In this document: positions 48,601 to 62,164 of the stretch, piece by piece
Numbering within the stretch: position 1 is the stretch's first letter
How the letters are laid out: the number at the start of each line of letters is the position of its first letter
Assembly: GCF_028858725.1 (NCBI RefSeq)
Contig: NC_084774.1
Span: 4,872,001 to 4,936,000 of the forward strand
Direction: 5' to 3'
Length of the DNA: 64,000 nt
DNA from: Colius striatus
Taxonomy: Eukaryota > Chordata > Aves > Coliiformes > Coliidae
Made by a program: the position numbers and the translations under genes
The notes under the pieces: generated by a model
Database searches by the model: none
What the model saw: only the letters and a program-made list of their open reading frames with translations
What the model was told of the DNA's origin: nothing

Positions 48601-51084
48601 GAAGCCAAGGCAAGCTCTCCTGTTCCAAATAAATGACAGAGCTAGGCTGTCCTGAAGCACAGCAGTTACATGAGGGGTTTCTTCTTGCCAGGGTTGAGTT
48701 TAATTTTCCATAAGGAAGTTGTTGAGAAATGTTTCTGGGAAGATGTAGGGGATGAAGGATTTATAAAGTCACATTTTTTCTGCTTCAGCTGCCAGATGCC
48801 TTCCCACCATCCTCTTTGCTCTGTGCCCAGCTCTCCAGCTTTACTAGAAACTGCAGTGCCAAGCTAATAGCTCCTATACACAGCAGCAGATAAGTGTGAG
48901 TTTAATGAGATAGAGTACAAAACCAGGTCCATTTACTACTATTAGTGGCATTGCTGGCCTAGAGGGGGATGGAGAGAGGAGCTGTGCAGAGTGAGAACCT
49001 TTAAAAACATTCCCTTTTGTGATGCATATGTTTCAAGAGTCTTTACTGTGCAGTACAGTAACCACACAGCACAGTAAGTGAGTGATGGTGTTCAGCAAGC
49101 CAAGATGCCTTATGTGGAGTTAGATAATTTCTGTCTGTTTGTCCATGTGCAATTGCTGTATTTAACAAGGATAATCCATAAGCATACCCCTGTCCTTCAG
49201 AGACCCGGGGTGAGAGGCTCTCTGATAGCTTCTTGGTCTGTTGTATTGAATCTTCTCCAGTAGGTGCAGATAACACAGAAAAGAGTGAGAACAGGTTCTG
49301 GCTGCAGGAGCTTGTGCTGGTGTAGATCCATTGATGCTGATGGAAGTTTTTACAGAAAGCATACACATGGACATTAGGTTCTACACACCTTTGGGTCTGT
49401 ATCAAGGGAACAGCAGTAGAAGCTTAAACCCAGAAGAGGTTTGAAATGAAAGATGATGATAATAACAATAAAATAAAGAAAGAAGACTATTTCTATTTAA
49501 AACTCTGCTAAAGCACTGCATTTTCAGAAAAAGGGGTGCAAGTCTGACCTTTTAAATTACTTCCAGATGGGAGGCTTCATTTTGAATCTCCCTGTCTCAA
49601 ACCTTCCTCCTCAGCCCTCCATTTCTCTAAAGATCATCCAGGCTCTTCCTACAACTTTTTTCCTTCCATTGTCTCTCATCTGGCTCACAGTCAAGGATCC
49701 TGATCATTTCAGCTTTTCCATGATCTGCTTTTGGTCATTAACCAGAACTAACAGGTTGTTCCAGTGTGTTCCCTTCCAGCTGCCAACTTTTCCCACAAGA
49801 TGATTCTTCATCTGTCAGGTCCCTTCATTCAGGCAGGATGGTAACAAATACAGCTGCAAAGAACTGATGCAGAAAGGTTAGACTATCTGGAAACAGAGGC
49901 TCCAGAAATTGCATTCCTCACTTTCCTTGTGTAGCATTTCAACATACCAGCTTTGTTAAGCTATGGATTTGCCAGTTGTTTTGTGGGGGGGATGTTAATT
50001 TTAAGCATCATACTTTTTTTAGACTTGTTATTAACCAAGTAATTATACTCTATTTACATACTAAGCATAAAGGGAAAGCCTGTTTAATTCATATACTCAT
50101 TGTGTAATTAGTCATATCACTATCACACACTATCATTCCAAATACCACAGTCAGACATTTCACTGTGAAATTGCCCTTATGTAATGCATCAGACCATAAA
50201 CTTCCCCTTTCCAGCACTTCACATTGCATGTGTCTTTCTCCCTCCTCCAACACTCCTCAGCCTCCAGCAGTTATTTACACATCTCAACTCCTTTTACAGA
50301 GGATGCACACACCTCTTACCACCCAAGGAGAGAGATCACCATCAGGTCAGGGAGAGCTAAATAAACCATGACCTGCACAGCTGCATCACTTGATCATTTT
50401 AGTAGGTCTCAGTCTTGCCTAAAAGCACTTTACAGCCTACATCTTGCAGTCCCTGGGAAAAGGGAGCTGATGCCAACACAGCCAGCTCCAGAGAGTCAGT
50501 GCAGACAAGCCACTCTGGTTTTGCCTTCAACGTAGCCAGAGTGTGTAAACCCCAGTGGTAGATACAATGCTGACAGAAAAGAACTGCACTCTAAACATGA
50601 TTTGACTGATGAATTAAGTTTGCACTTCCCTGACTCACTTTTCTTGTCCTTAAATGCCTTCCTCTCTCCTCCCCCACACAAAGAGCACTTCCAGGAGAAC
50701 TGTGCTCCTAGGGGGGTCTCCTTCTGCTCAGCTTCCCAGGCAGCTGAAAATTTCAGCATACACTTCTGAGGACAAATAGGAAAGGTCATCAGGAATGGAC
50801 TTTCCTTGCTTTCTTAACAAACTATTTCTAGCTTTCTAGTTTGCAAAGCCCGTATCATAGGATTTGAGGATGGAGAAATGGAAGACTGAGAAGACATCAG
50901 AGACTTCACCAGATTAGCCCTGAGATCTCAGAACTGTGTTATAAATAAAAAAGAAGTCATGTCTTGAGTGTGCAGATTTCAGAGATTTAACAAACGTTTC
51001 AGCCTTTCATAAAACACCTCTTTTCTAGCCTGATGGGAGCACAGAGAACTTGGAACCTTAGAAAAATTCAAAGCAGCCAACTTG
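45698..51084. other. Unique sequence, no gene seen
   Basis: No exon supported. AT-rich TAAT-containing patches occur at about 46000-46160 and 49990-50130, and an AT-rich run of simple texture at about 49450-49490. A tcagaatcatggagtgg word at 46613-46629 recalls a CR1 tail, but nothing CR1-like follows. Confidence 0.5.
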
Positions 51085-51200
51085 CAGGTTAGATCAGGTC
51101 ATTCACTGCCTTGTCCAACTGTGTTTTGAAAACCTCCAAGACTGTATATCCCACAACCCCCATGGTCAACCTATTCTGATGCTTCACAACTCCAGGGGTT
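51085..51200 (-). mobile_element. Degraded old CR1 LINE 3' fragment
   Basis: The text agatcaggtcattcactgcc, ttgtccaactgtgttttg, aaacctccaagactg and caacctattctgatgcttc follows the order of a reversed CR1 3' UTR but with many substitutions. It is much more diverged than the other copies, so it is an older insertion or an older family. The ends are uncertain. Confidence 0.65.
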
Positions 51201-54200
51201 GAACAGCTTCAATCAAGGCTATATAAAAGATCCTGAAACCTGCAGGAAACTAAATGGAAATTGCAGAATAAATTGCTTTACAAAAACCTTATGATTAAGG
51301 AAGCCTTCATCAAAACTCTTGTGTAAAGAGACATGACAAGTCAGTTTAAACTGGTTCAGTTTTCCTCCATTTACAGTCTGCCAAGGCTGGCTCCAAAATG
51401 ATAAATACCTGGCTACCTCACCATAACAATTGGCACTTCTAGAATGCTTCATTTTTCTTTCAGCCCATCTCAGCATCATTGGATTAAGCAGACACCTTAC
51501 CATGGGTGATTTTTGAATACTCTTGAATGTGTTCTCACTTTTGAAGAAGCATAGAGAATATTCCAAGGGTCAAGCACTATTGTGAGAGGTCCTTATCTGT
51601 CTGCCCATCATCACAGAGTTTCTGCAAAGGGGTCAACCCAAAGACCAAGGGTATCAACTGAAAGGCTCTACTGGTCTGAGAGGTTTCTGGAAAAGCTGCA
51701 GTAGATATCATCTTGCTGGCAACCAGTCCGTGCTGCAGTGCTACGCCTCACAGTCTTTTTTGATGCTCTTATTAATGGCTTTGTTCTTTCACTTCTCAAG
51801 CTGACAGTTCATTTTCCCTCCTACAGGTTCCTGCCATCACACAAGAGAATATTTACAGCCATCTATACCCTGTGCCTATGCATTCTTCCAGACAACTGGT
51901 TCATGGGATGTGCACTCTCGCTGAAAGGAGAGGTAGAAAAATGTGATTTGCCTTGAGGATGAGGCTCAATTTCCTCGTGGTTCCCTTAATTAGCTTCCAA
52001 CCTTTCCAAATGTATTGAAAATAGAGATCCCACATTACAAGAGCTCAAAAGGCATGTCCAAAAGAGCACCCTACAAGGTATCTGGCTGCTTGTACTCAAC
52101 TGCCAGCTCTGATATGGTGCAGCTGTAACCAGGTATCACCCTGTTGGGAAAGAGCTGTGAGGTCCTTTATTGGAGTCATTCACTTTTCCCAAGCCCTTGC
52201 CCTTGGTTACTGCCTGGGCTAACTACAGGTAAGACTATGCTTGGCCTTATTTTGCTAATCCAGACTTAGCCTCCTGGCTGAACCAAGGATCTGTCACTGT
52301 GAACTGGTCTGGAAATGACTGACTGACCCTAGTGACTGCTACTGGACACACTCTTCTTGGTCAAGTCCTGAGAGACCTGCAGCAGGACATCACTCTGTGC
52401 TCACCTTCTTGTCATGCTGCACTCCTGGCTTGCATTCCCTGTGGAGCAGCCCACTCCTGCTGCTCCCTGGCAATTTATAACTAACTATATTTGTTGGAAA
52501 GCACAATGCAGAAAAGGGGGGAAAATTGGGAATATTTCCCTTCCTCTTGTAAAATAGAAGGGAGCTGTTTCTGGTTTTGCAGAGCTTGTTGCTAAGATTT
52601 TAATTCCTGTATTTTCCCTCAGGCTTCTCTATTCAAACAGAAAAATTTCCAGCCATTTAATTGGAAAGGAGCCAGCTCCTGGGTGAATCGTGGCTGTGGA
52701 TTCACACTTAAGTCTGTCTGTCACTCTGTTGTTGCCCTTCTAACTTGGTAATGGGGATGTGCTATTTCTAATGCAAGGCAATCTTGGGAAATGCCTGTTC
52801 TGCTTGCAGCAGCGACAGGTGCTGGCACACAACATACTTCTCAGTTGTCAAGACACCTCAGCCCATATCCCAACCTCTCTGTTTCTGCAGATAGGAAGAC
52901 TGAACTGATGCTTTCTGCAAATAGAACATTAGTTTTGCTGACAGGGTAATAATAAGGCTACTAAATCAGTACTAGGAATTTTATGCTACAAACACTATTT
53001 AAATTACATGTCATCTTTGCAAATTGTAAACCAGATAAACGACTAGTCAAATGTTTACACATGTGACTTGCAATTGAGACTTTGTAGCCACAGAAGTGGC
53101 ATTGCTGGAGGAGAGTGTGCTGAATGGTGATAGTCCTCAAAATACGACAGTGGGGCAATAAGATAATTCAGTCATGCTGAAGAAGAACTGTCTCTTCTGA
53201 AGTGCCTTTATTCTCAGATCAAGTTATGATCTCCTGAGTCACAGTTTCACTTGTATCAAAAGATAGGAAATATGCGAAAGGATCCTGCTTACTTATCTCG
53301 AGCTTACAAAGCTCAGAGCATCCAGCCACAAGATATCAGCTCCATCTCTTCTCACCACCAAGTATTCACAACAACCAGTATCATGAGTCTAAGCATCATT
53401 CAGCTTGCTTGAGAGTAGATGGCTCAGATTGGCTTGACAGAAGCAGAAGCTCCACAATATGCTCCAGAGAGAGGAATTAGGAGCTGCTCTCTGAGGTCCT
53501 GAAACTGTTCTGACCTGTGGCTGGTTTCTGCTTTGCATCAGTGTGTCTTATGAGAAGATTCTACCCTGCAGAAGTTCCAGCAAGGAGCACAGACAGAGAT
53601 CCCACCACACACTGCTGCATTTGAGCAGATGACATTTCAGCGTGTAAGGCAAGGATTTATGACTGTCAGAGGGATCACAATGAAAGCCACAGCATCCTGC
53701 AAGAACAGCCCAGGGCAGACTAACAGAAGACATACTTAAGGACCTATCTCATATCTTTTGGCAAGGTCAGACCTGATTCTTTCATTTTGTCTTCCTGTGG
53801 CCAAGCCTAAAGTGTGAGCAGGGCTCCCTTCCATTGGGAGATGCCTAGGCAACATCTGGACGTATTAAACCCATTCAGGAGAGCAGCAAACTCACTTTGT
53901 TGCCACCTTCATCTTGCCTATTCTCCCATGGGAGGAGCAGTTTGCTTTCCATTGGAACAGGTGCTTGTAGAAGACAGGAAAGAAAAACTTCCATTCTCTC
54001 CTGCCTGCTGGACCATCAGCTCCACTAAGTGACAAGGAGTTGTGGAAAGGCTGACATTTATAACCCTTAATCTCTGTGATGCTCTCAATAAATGATTTTG
54101 CCCTGGTATTTCTTCTGGTGCATTTGGAGGGCATTAGATGAAAGCTTTACAGGGCAACACAAAGTCCTTTCCAATTGAGTGAGTTTTTTGTCTATTTAGT

Positions 54201-57200
54201 GGCTGAGTCAAGTATTCCAGGAGGAGGCTTGCTGGAAGAAAAGAGATGTTTCTTTCAAGCCTCCCATCTTAAGTAGTATTGAAAGCAGCAAATGTAATGA
54301 AAAGAGTGATGTGCCCCAGAGAGCATGTGTTTGGTAACAAGGTTCCAAGTTCAAAGAGTTTTGGCCAGACATGACCATGATTTGTGGCTGGCAGGTCCCT
54401 CTCACATTCTACACAATAACTGTGATTTAATAATTCTTGTATGGATAACACTTATTGCTCAGTTTAAAACACTTAAAGCTGACTGTTGGGAATCACTTCT
54501 GGGACTAGAAGTTACTTACAAATGATTTGTTGGCTCTGTTAAAAGGAGAAAGATTTAGAATGCATGACTGGACATGTTCTGTGAAGCAGGTCTCCACTGG
54601 AAATGCCGAGAGACTAGAAGACTTTGCTCCAAGTGAAATGATGGGATGTCAGGATTGGGACTAATGTAGACAGAACTGTTCACTCAAGTACAAATGAGGC
54701 AGGAGAGAGGCACCTCCCCTTTTTACCCTTTCCCTCCCTGTCCTTGCAATTACAAGCAGCCTGCTGGATCATTGCCTTTGGGATAGATCCATGATGTGAA
54801 GTCTCCTCCAGTTTTCTGCTTTGCTCTACCATTCCTTTGTGTGTGACCATGCAAAAGTCCCTGTCCTTTCCTATACCTTCAGATATCTTTTCCCATCACA
54901 CACAATATATAGACTATTCAGTTGCAGGACAAGGACTGTCTTGAATATACAGCACCACGGGGACTTAGTCTTACGAGGTATAGCCATTGGCTGCACACAG
55001 GCAAATTGGTCCTGAAATGAAAGTCTTATGGACTCTAAATCTAAGACCTTGCTATTTTGCTACCTGTTTAAACTGTGTCTCTGCATATCTTTGATTCACC
55101 AGCCTTCCTGGGATGTTTAAAGGGTCCTTGCTTCTAGGCTCATGCTATGGCAGCATTCTTTTTCCCAGCCAGAAAGATTTTAGAGTTAGAACAAGGTGAA
55201 GTTACACAACCTGTATTAAAATAACACCACAGCATCAAGTTCTACTTTTCCAGCCTCAAAGACAACCACTTTGTTCAATTCCAGGAGAAAGTCTTGCCAA
55301 AGCTTTTAGCTGCACAAGCCTGAGGCCCTGGTGTTGATCACCAGTCCTCTCCAATCACGAGTTTCAGCTCCTTGCTCTGTTTGACAGTTCACAAAGCAAA
55401 GTGATTTTTTTCATGGCCACACAACTGCTGTGCTCAGGTTCCTTGGAAAATTGTGTTGCACTGAGTGGGACGTGAGCCTCCTTCTTTATATGAAAGTGTT
55501 GCCTCAGAAATGTGGTGGCCACGAATGGCACATGGTGCTGAGACAAGCATTGCCCTGGCTTGGCCATGCAGCTCATCAGGGAGAGGCTCAGTCCAAGAGA
55601 AGTACATTCCTCCCAAGGAAGCTGAAACACTTCAGTAACAAAACAGTACACTGAAAAAGAAGCAAAAATTATCTTGCTGCTGTTCCACAAAAGCAATAGA
55701 GCCTCTGCACAAAACAGACATGAGTATCCACTGGGTTGGACAACAGATCTTGCTTTCTTTTTCAGTTTTTCTTTTTCAGTTTCTTCTTTTTTTCCCTCTT
55801 GCATGCAGCTGTTTCACTTTAACAAACTCTGCACAGCTTGTGCCTTTCAAAGCACCCAGCTCAGCCCATCTCACTGGCTCGTGTGGCATTTCTCAGCCCT
55901 CCCTCTGCTGCCAGCTGCTCCCTGTACACAGACTAACACATTCCCCAGAACCACAGAATGAATTGGGCTGTTACTTACACAAGCATCATGTTACAAGCAT
56001 TGCAAGTAGACTACTGTCATCTCAGCTGTTCCTGGCTTAAAATAAGCAGAGTTGCTAGGTCTGACGGTTCTGCATCTTGCCGTGCCAGTGGCGTATCAAA
56101 GAAAAGGTCCCAACAAGGTTTTGATTCTGCTCTCAGCAGAACACTGCACAAGAGTTAAACTTGGACATCATTTAATCACAGCTTTATAGACCTCTTAAAG
56201 CACCATGAAAGAAATACTTTCCATAGTCAAGGTAGTGTGTTTTATTATGCTCATCCAACAGCGTAACCTTAGCTTAACTCTAGGTTAATGGAACTTATGG
56301 TAGCACTGAAAGAATGAAAATTGCCAATGAGCAAAAGGAATCCTAAATCTACCTTTTTCAGCAGCCAGTGAAAGTTGTACAGCCTTAGAGTTGACCTCAG
56401 GAACAGAGTTGTAAAAGCAAAAGTCATCTGAACTATAAGTTTCAGTGGAGAGCCCAAAATTCTACTGAGTGCAGTAAGTGTTCTTAGGCACAAACTTGTC
56501 TTTCACTGTGTAATAAAGAGTTCACAATGAAAAGTGCATTTCCTCTCTTTAACATCACACTGGCAGACAACAATTCCCTGACAAGCAGGGAGAAGGTTTC
56601 TAATGCACGACTTAAAAGAAATACATTCACTCCTTCTCCATCTAGAGATGCCAGAGAGACCTTTCTTGAGAAAGGCTTTCATGAACACTTTTGAAAAGAG
56701 CAAAGTTCATGAGAGCCATAAATTGCTGCAGCAGTACACCAGGAGTTAGGAGAAACATGCTTGTTCTTTGCTAGGCCACAGGGTGACCTGATTGTCATTA
56801 AAGGCATGAAACCTCATGTCTTCATATCCTTTATCTGTGTCTCTCACCATTGCAAGGCATGTACCTATTCAGGCACAACACCTGGAGCCCTATGCCAGAA
56901 TGTCCAGAGCTACTGAATTTATTGAAGCAAAATAGAGGCACACAGAACAGGGAAAGCAGTCTTTACCTTCATGCTGAGTCCTGAGTCAATACTCAGTGTC
57001 CTCATGATGTCCTTCCTAATCATTCCTGCCCACAGCCCTTAACTCCCCATGCTGATCCTCCATCTCAGATATTCAAGACTCCAGAGGCCTCATCTCCTTC
57101 CTCCTCCAGTCTCACATCATCCTCTCCTTGGCCACCAAAGAACCCATAATCTATCATCCAAAGTATCCAAACCACCTCAGATCCATCCCAGGGTTATTCC

Positions 57201-60200
57201 TGTCCTCCCACTCTATACCAGATAACGCCACTGCTTCCAGCATCTGGACCCAATCCATACATGACCAAACAAATGACACTGGGCAACTGGCCTGAGACAC
57301 CAGCATCAGCTCAGCATCCTCCTCTTAGGAGCAGAAGGGTCATGGTCTCCTTCATCTTAGGCCTTAAGGACAGTTTGCATAAGAAGGGGACTTGACTTCT
57401 AAGATACTTGGCTTACAACTAATGCCCCCAGCCCTGTGGCTTGCTGGGAATGAGTATCACTTGCCTCTCCCCTGCCGTGACATTTACTGAGCACTACAGG
57501 AATGCCCAGGGTTCAGCTACGCTCATCAGGCTGCACAGGAGCTCTGAAAAGACATTTTTGATGGTGGATTCCTGCAGAAGATGGAAAGGAAGGGATGAAA
57601 GCAGAGAGACACAAGAGTTTCTGCCCAGTTCCTAGGCCACACTGCAAACAGTCCCAGCTTTGTCTTTCCCTGATGGCAAGCACTGCAGAGCACAAAAGGA
57701 ATCCATCTCTGACAGGAGGGATGTCGGATGGGAAGGATGCTGTGCTGAGCTCTGCCATGCTGCCTATGTAAGCAAAAGTGCTTTACAGACCAGAGGATGC
57801 CTACAGGAATCCTTTTCCCTGATTAAGTCATACTAATAGCTTTGTTCTACCCCCCAAGTTCAACTCTCTACAACCACACTAACTACGATCCTCTTTGGGT
57901 GGATGGTTGGGCTTTTTTGTAGTGGGTTAAATATGAGCCATCCAAGCTTTGCTATTCAGGATGCATGATCTGCTCAGTAATTAGTAAACACTGCTTGGCA
58001 GGGCAGAGGACTGGGCTATTGCAGCCACCTGGCCTCCTGGCAGGCACTGATATTACACCACTGGCCTGCACTACCAGGGCCCTGAGGAGAAGCCGGGCCA
58101 GACGCCATGCCGTGAAACCAATGGGAACACAGCTCTCCTACCATGTAGTGCAGATCAAGACCTAGGGAACATCAAAAGAGCCCTGCTAGCACTTCTGTGT
58201 CCACAAAATATGGAGAAATCAGGTGAAGGAAAACGTTTGCATGAATACAATCACGTCTGTGGGTTGGTAGCTTCTGTGAGCAGAAGCCAAACCATAGCTA
58301 TAAAGAAGTGCCTGACCCCTTTCTCCTGTTATTTTTAGTTTTGTCCAGACAAATGGGAATCAGATTTACTTCTTCTCATATACAAGCAGCATAAAAATTG
58401 GAGGGATGACGCTTGCCCCCCAGCTGAGTTCCTGTATCCATGGGGGGCTCATAGGTTATGTTCACTTTCAAATTACAGGACGTCAACCAGAACCAAGGCT
58501 CTGTTGTGCTAACAGTAAGAAACAAGCCCTGTCATGCAGAGCTTACAACCAATATATAAAAGAGAGTGTGTTTACCATTTTATAGTCTAGAAACAGAGAC
58601 CTAAAGAGCCTATTTAAAGCATATTTCAGCTCCAGGAAAGGCTCTCCTGACTTCCCCAGGTTTCAGATCATGCTCAGGGAAATTAAACGAGTTGCCAAAA
58701 TTCACACAGTGAGTTTGTAGAAAAGCCAGAAACCAAAAGCTAGATTTGTTGAGCTCCAGCATTCATGCTCAAGCCAGCCCACTGCTGGAGGTGCTGGAAT
58801 GGCAACAACAATCTGCTCGAGTGTGGAATTCTAGCTGCCAGCCTGGCAATGCTTTTGTTCCTCTGACCTATAGCATTGCTCAGATTTTTCTTGAGCAGAA
58901 CAGAATTACAGAGAAGAATAAGCATCATCACTGGACAGGTACTAACACGTCCATGGTAATTCATTAGCCACAGCAAGAAAGGGAAAGAAGCAAATGTTCA
59001 GGAATTGAGACGTACATTTGAGTCACCAGTGTGCTGAATGGTGAACCAATGATGCAGGTTTCTGCAGTTCAGGTACACAGCTTTCTGGGCTGTGGTGGTT
59101 TTGTTTTTCCTGAAGCCTGCATCTTGGGAATGTTTGCTTTTCTGCTTAATAGCCACAATGATACCTAGCCTTAAATGGTCAGCAGCCACTCTGCCTGCTC
59201 TGCTGACTCACATCTTCACCCACAGTGAGAGAGAATAAGGTGATGGACATTGCACAGAAAACCTATTTATTTCCTCACACTGATTAAGTCCTCCCCTTTC
59301 ATCCACAAGTAAGTTTGGCACTGTTTTGTTTGTTTGTTAAGCTTCATATTCTAGCTAATGGACTTTCCCTAAAGAAAAATAGTTACTGCTGTGGACAATG
59401 GATTATTTGGAATCACTTCATATAACAATAAAGTGCAGCCTTCTCTGGAAAGAAATGCAGCAGCAGTGTAACAGTGGCCAGGAATTAAGAGAACTGCACC
59501 CAGTGAAAACTGAAAACAAACCCTGTATATAAATCTACAGACATTTGATTTTAAGGTATTATAGCCACTGACTAGAAGAGCATTGCTAAAGGTTTACTGA
59601 TCAAAAGTTTTGGAGCTGATAAAAGCATCTCTTGGACAGAAGGTGAGGTGATAAACCTATTTGAAGCAGCAAATTTGAAAGTAGAGTACTGTGAGGAGTT
59701 TTATTTAAAATCTTCTTGCCTCTGTTCTAGGCTCTGAAGATCTATTTTTACGCCTTTGTTTTCATTTGAAAGAGAACACATTATTCCAACTGCCCTATGA
59801 CTAGCAAAGATGATTATGCAAAAGAAAAGAAATGTGCATTTCCTTCTCCCCTTAGCCAAGGAATTTGCATGTTATAATAATGGGTGTAAATTTAACAGAT
59901 TTTTAACAAAGCAGAGAGCCCAGACATCTGCTGAATGGGGCAGTACCTCCCCCACATGGCTTTGCCTTGTGTGAAGGAGGCAAGAGATCAATAGGAGCAC
60001 TTGAGAAAGGGCAGGCATTTGTGGAGAGTGTGCTTAGATTTGAAACAAGCAAATGGTTCAGAATCCGAGCCCTGCTTCATCCTTATAGGTATTTAATCCT
60101 GGTTTTAGAAAGATCTGGGTGACATTCTAGATGTCAACCACTGCTCAGAGCCCTGCCTTGCCAAGCTCTTGGGATGTCAATGTCTAATTTGAAGGCGGCT

Positions 60201-62032
60201 GCCCAGCAGAGTCAGACTTAAGACATCAGTCATTTGTATGTGCATTCCATAGATGTGTTATTTCCACAGGGTCCAATGTTACATTGCAAGCTTTAGTTTG
60301 AAACATTTCATATTTTTGGCTCTGTGGCCAACAAGAATTTAGTGTGTGTAATGAATAGCAAATGCTGCTAAGCAGTACAACGTTCCTATGCAAAACAGCC
60401 TCTTAACCTCAGGATGTGCTTGCTGTCCACCAAGCCCCATCAGAACAGCCAGCACAGGCTTGGCAGACATTCACACAGCAGTAATGGGAAAGATTCTTTT
60501 TTTTCTCCTCCTCCAGAGAGAGAATGAAAACATGGATTTACCTTAGAAAGGGCATGAGCAGCAGGTTAATCAGAGCCCTGAGAGAGCTGGGAAATGAAGA
60601 GCAAATACTTGTCTTTGCTGTTCCCCAACACAGGGATAAGTTAAAAAAATCAGTCAAATACTAAGTATCAAAACCCAGGAGGAGGCTCTTCTCTCCCAGA
60701 TAACAGCAGCTCTGTAAGAGTCTCAAACTCGGGATGCCCAAGACTTTAAACTTAGGAAGCAAGAAGAGACTTTGTATTTTAATGAATCATGAATATTCAA
60801 TACTGTAGAGAATTAAAACCAAAAAAAGTATTAAATCCTGTTTACATGAAGTAAACAGACCTCAACTATTAAAATGGAGGGTTAAGGACTTGATGCAGCT
60901 GGTTTAGACTCACACATACAGTGAGGCAGCCTTACACTTTCCTCTTTTGCATAAAGAAAGATGAAACTGGAGAAGTCTGGAAGTCACCAGAATGGGCCAA
61001 ACCCATTGCTGGCCAAAGCAGACATGAGCTAGATGAGGTGATAAGATATGAAACTGCCGAGTAGAATCAAGATTCAACCAGGGTGCAGCACCACTATCAT
61101 GTGGGTGGTTGATGTCAGCATACAACTTCTTCAAAAGTTATTAGATTTCTTCCATAGGAAGTAAATTAGTCTAATAAAGTACCCCACTAAATAATTCTAT
61201 CACCAAATATGCTGGTTTAGAATAATCAAACCTACATGGACTTCCACTGCACCAACAGCTAGACCTGTAAGGAAAAGAAGAGGAGGATGATGTTGTGTTT
61301 CACGTTTTTCTAGATTAAACATTTTGATTTTTCTAAAGTGGTTCCAAAAAAGTGCTTTTACATTTGATAGACAGTGTCTGAAGAAAAGTACTGTATCTGC
61401 TCCAACGTGAAATGTATGCTGTCAGCAAGGCAAGTGAAGAATAGACTCTGTCTCCATCTAAAAATACTCAGGTTTTGGTCCACAGAGTTAAAATGCCAGC
61501 ATCTCCACAGAACTACAGCTAAAAGAGTGGTTAGGGAAGATTTTCAGAAGAGTTTAACACTTGCCTTACCTTTTCCTAGTACTCCCCTGAAGAGGGGATG
61601 ATCAGCATCACAGAGAGCACAGCTGAACAAAGTGGTGTTTCTAGCCACCCAGATTATCTTGCTATAGGTCAGGGAGAGGTGCATTAGAAAGCAGAGACAA
61701 AAGTCATTCTGCACAAGCACTGTGTATGCACAGGTGTGAAAGCTTGGTCCTGAGTAGGTTATAACACATCCCATCCGAGCTCACCCACCCTTGTGCCCTC
61801 TGAAACTCACTTTTGCAGAGAAGTCCTGCTGCTTTCCAGAGCACAGTTTGACACAAAACATCATGGCTCACTAACTCCTTCTGCAAAAGGCTGGAACTCT
61901 TCCTCTTGACTTCCAGACAGGCTACTTTCAAAGCAAAGAGCCTTTAAAAAGATTATGAAGCACAACTTATGATTTGTACCTTCCACTTCTGCAGGCTGGG
62001 TCAGGCTTCACAACAAACCTGTTGCTGGTCCT
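51201..62032. other. Longest CR1-free stretch, no gene seen
   Basis: Nearly 11 kb with no CR1 that I can recognise. It includes a C/T-rich patch at about 57000-57250, a few CpGs at about 58083-58112 (agccgggccagacgcc, gccgtg), and a pyrimidine tract at 55751. Open frames reach 146 codons (55364-55804 minus) without a known domain. No exon could be supported. Confidence 0.5.
55751..55800. repeat. Pyrimidine-rich low-complexity tract
   Basis: About 50 bp of T/C-rich sequence with ctttttcagttt repeated twice. It is followed by gcatgcag, giving an accidental likeness to a 3' splice site on the plus strand. Confidence 0.75.
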
Positions 62033-62164
62033 CTCTCCTCTCCTCTCCTCTCCTCTCCTCTCCTCTCCTCTCCTCTCCTCTCCTCTCCTCTCCTCTCCTC
62101 TCCTCTCCTCTCCTCTCCTCTCCTCTCCTCTCCTCTCCTCTCCTCTCCTCTCCTCTCCTCTCCT
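62033..62164. repeat. (TCCTC)n pentanucleotide microsatellite
   Basis: A perfect 5 bp tandem repeat of 132 bp (about 26.4 units) with no interruption between 62033 and 62164. The plus strand is pure pyrimidine and the minus strand pure purine (GAGGA). Plus-strand frames across it read only repeated S, P and L residues and are an artefact. Perfect uninterrupted repeats of this length are usually length-variable between individuals. The assembled length may also be shortened if read coverage was poor. Confidence 0.99.

Noticed and set aside
306..51200. CR1 orientation bias (9 minus, 6 plus) as a hint of host-gene strand
   Set aside because: The difference is too small to mean anything with 15 elements.
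55746..55810. Polypyrimidine tract followed by gcatgcag, resembling a 3' splice site
   Set aside because: No coding frame with a recognisable product follows, and pyrimidine tracts of this kind are common. RNA-seq would decide.
57000..57250. C/T-rich patch as a possible unknown repeat
   Set aside because: No internal periodicity or family resemblance. Composition only.
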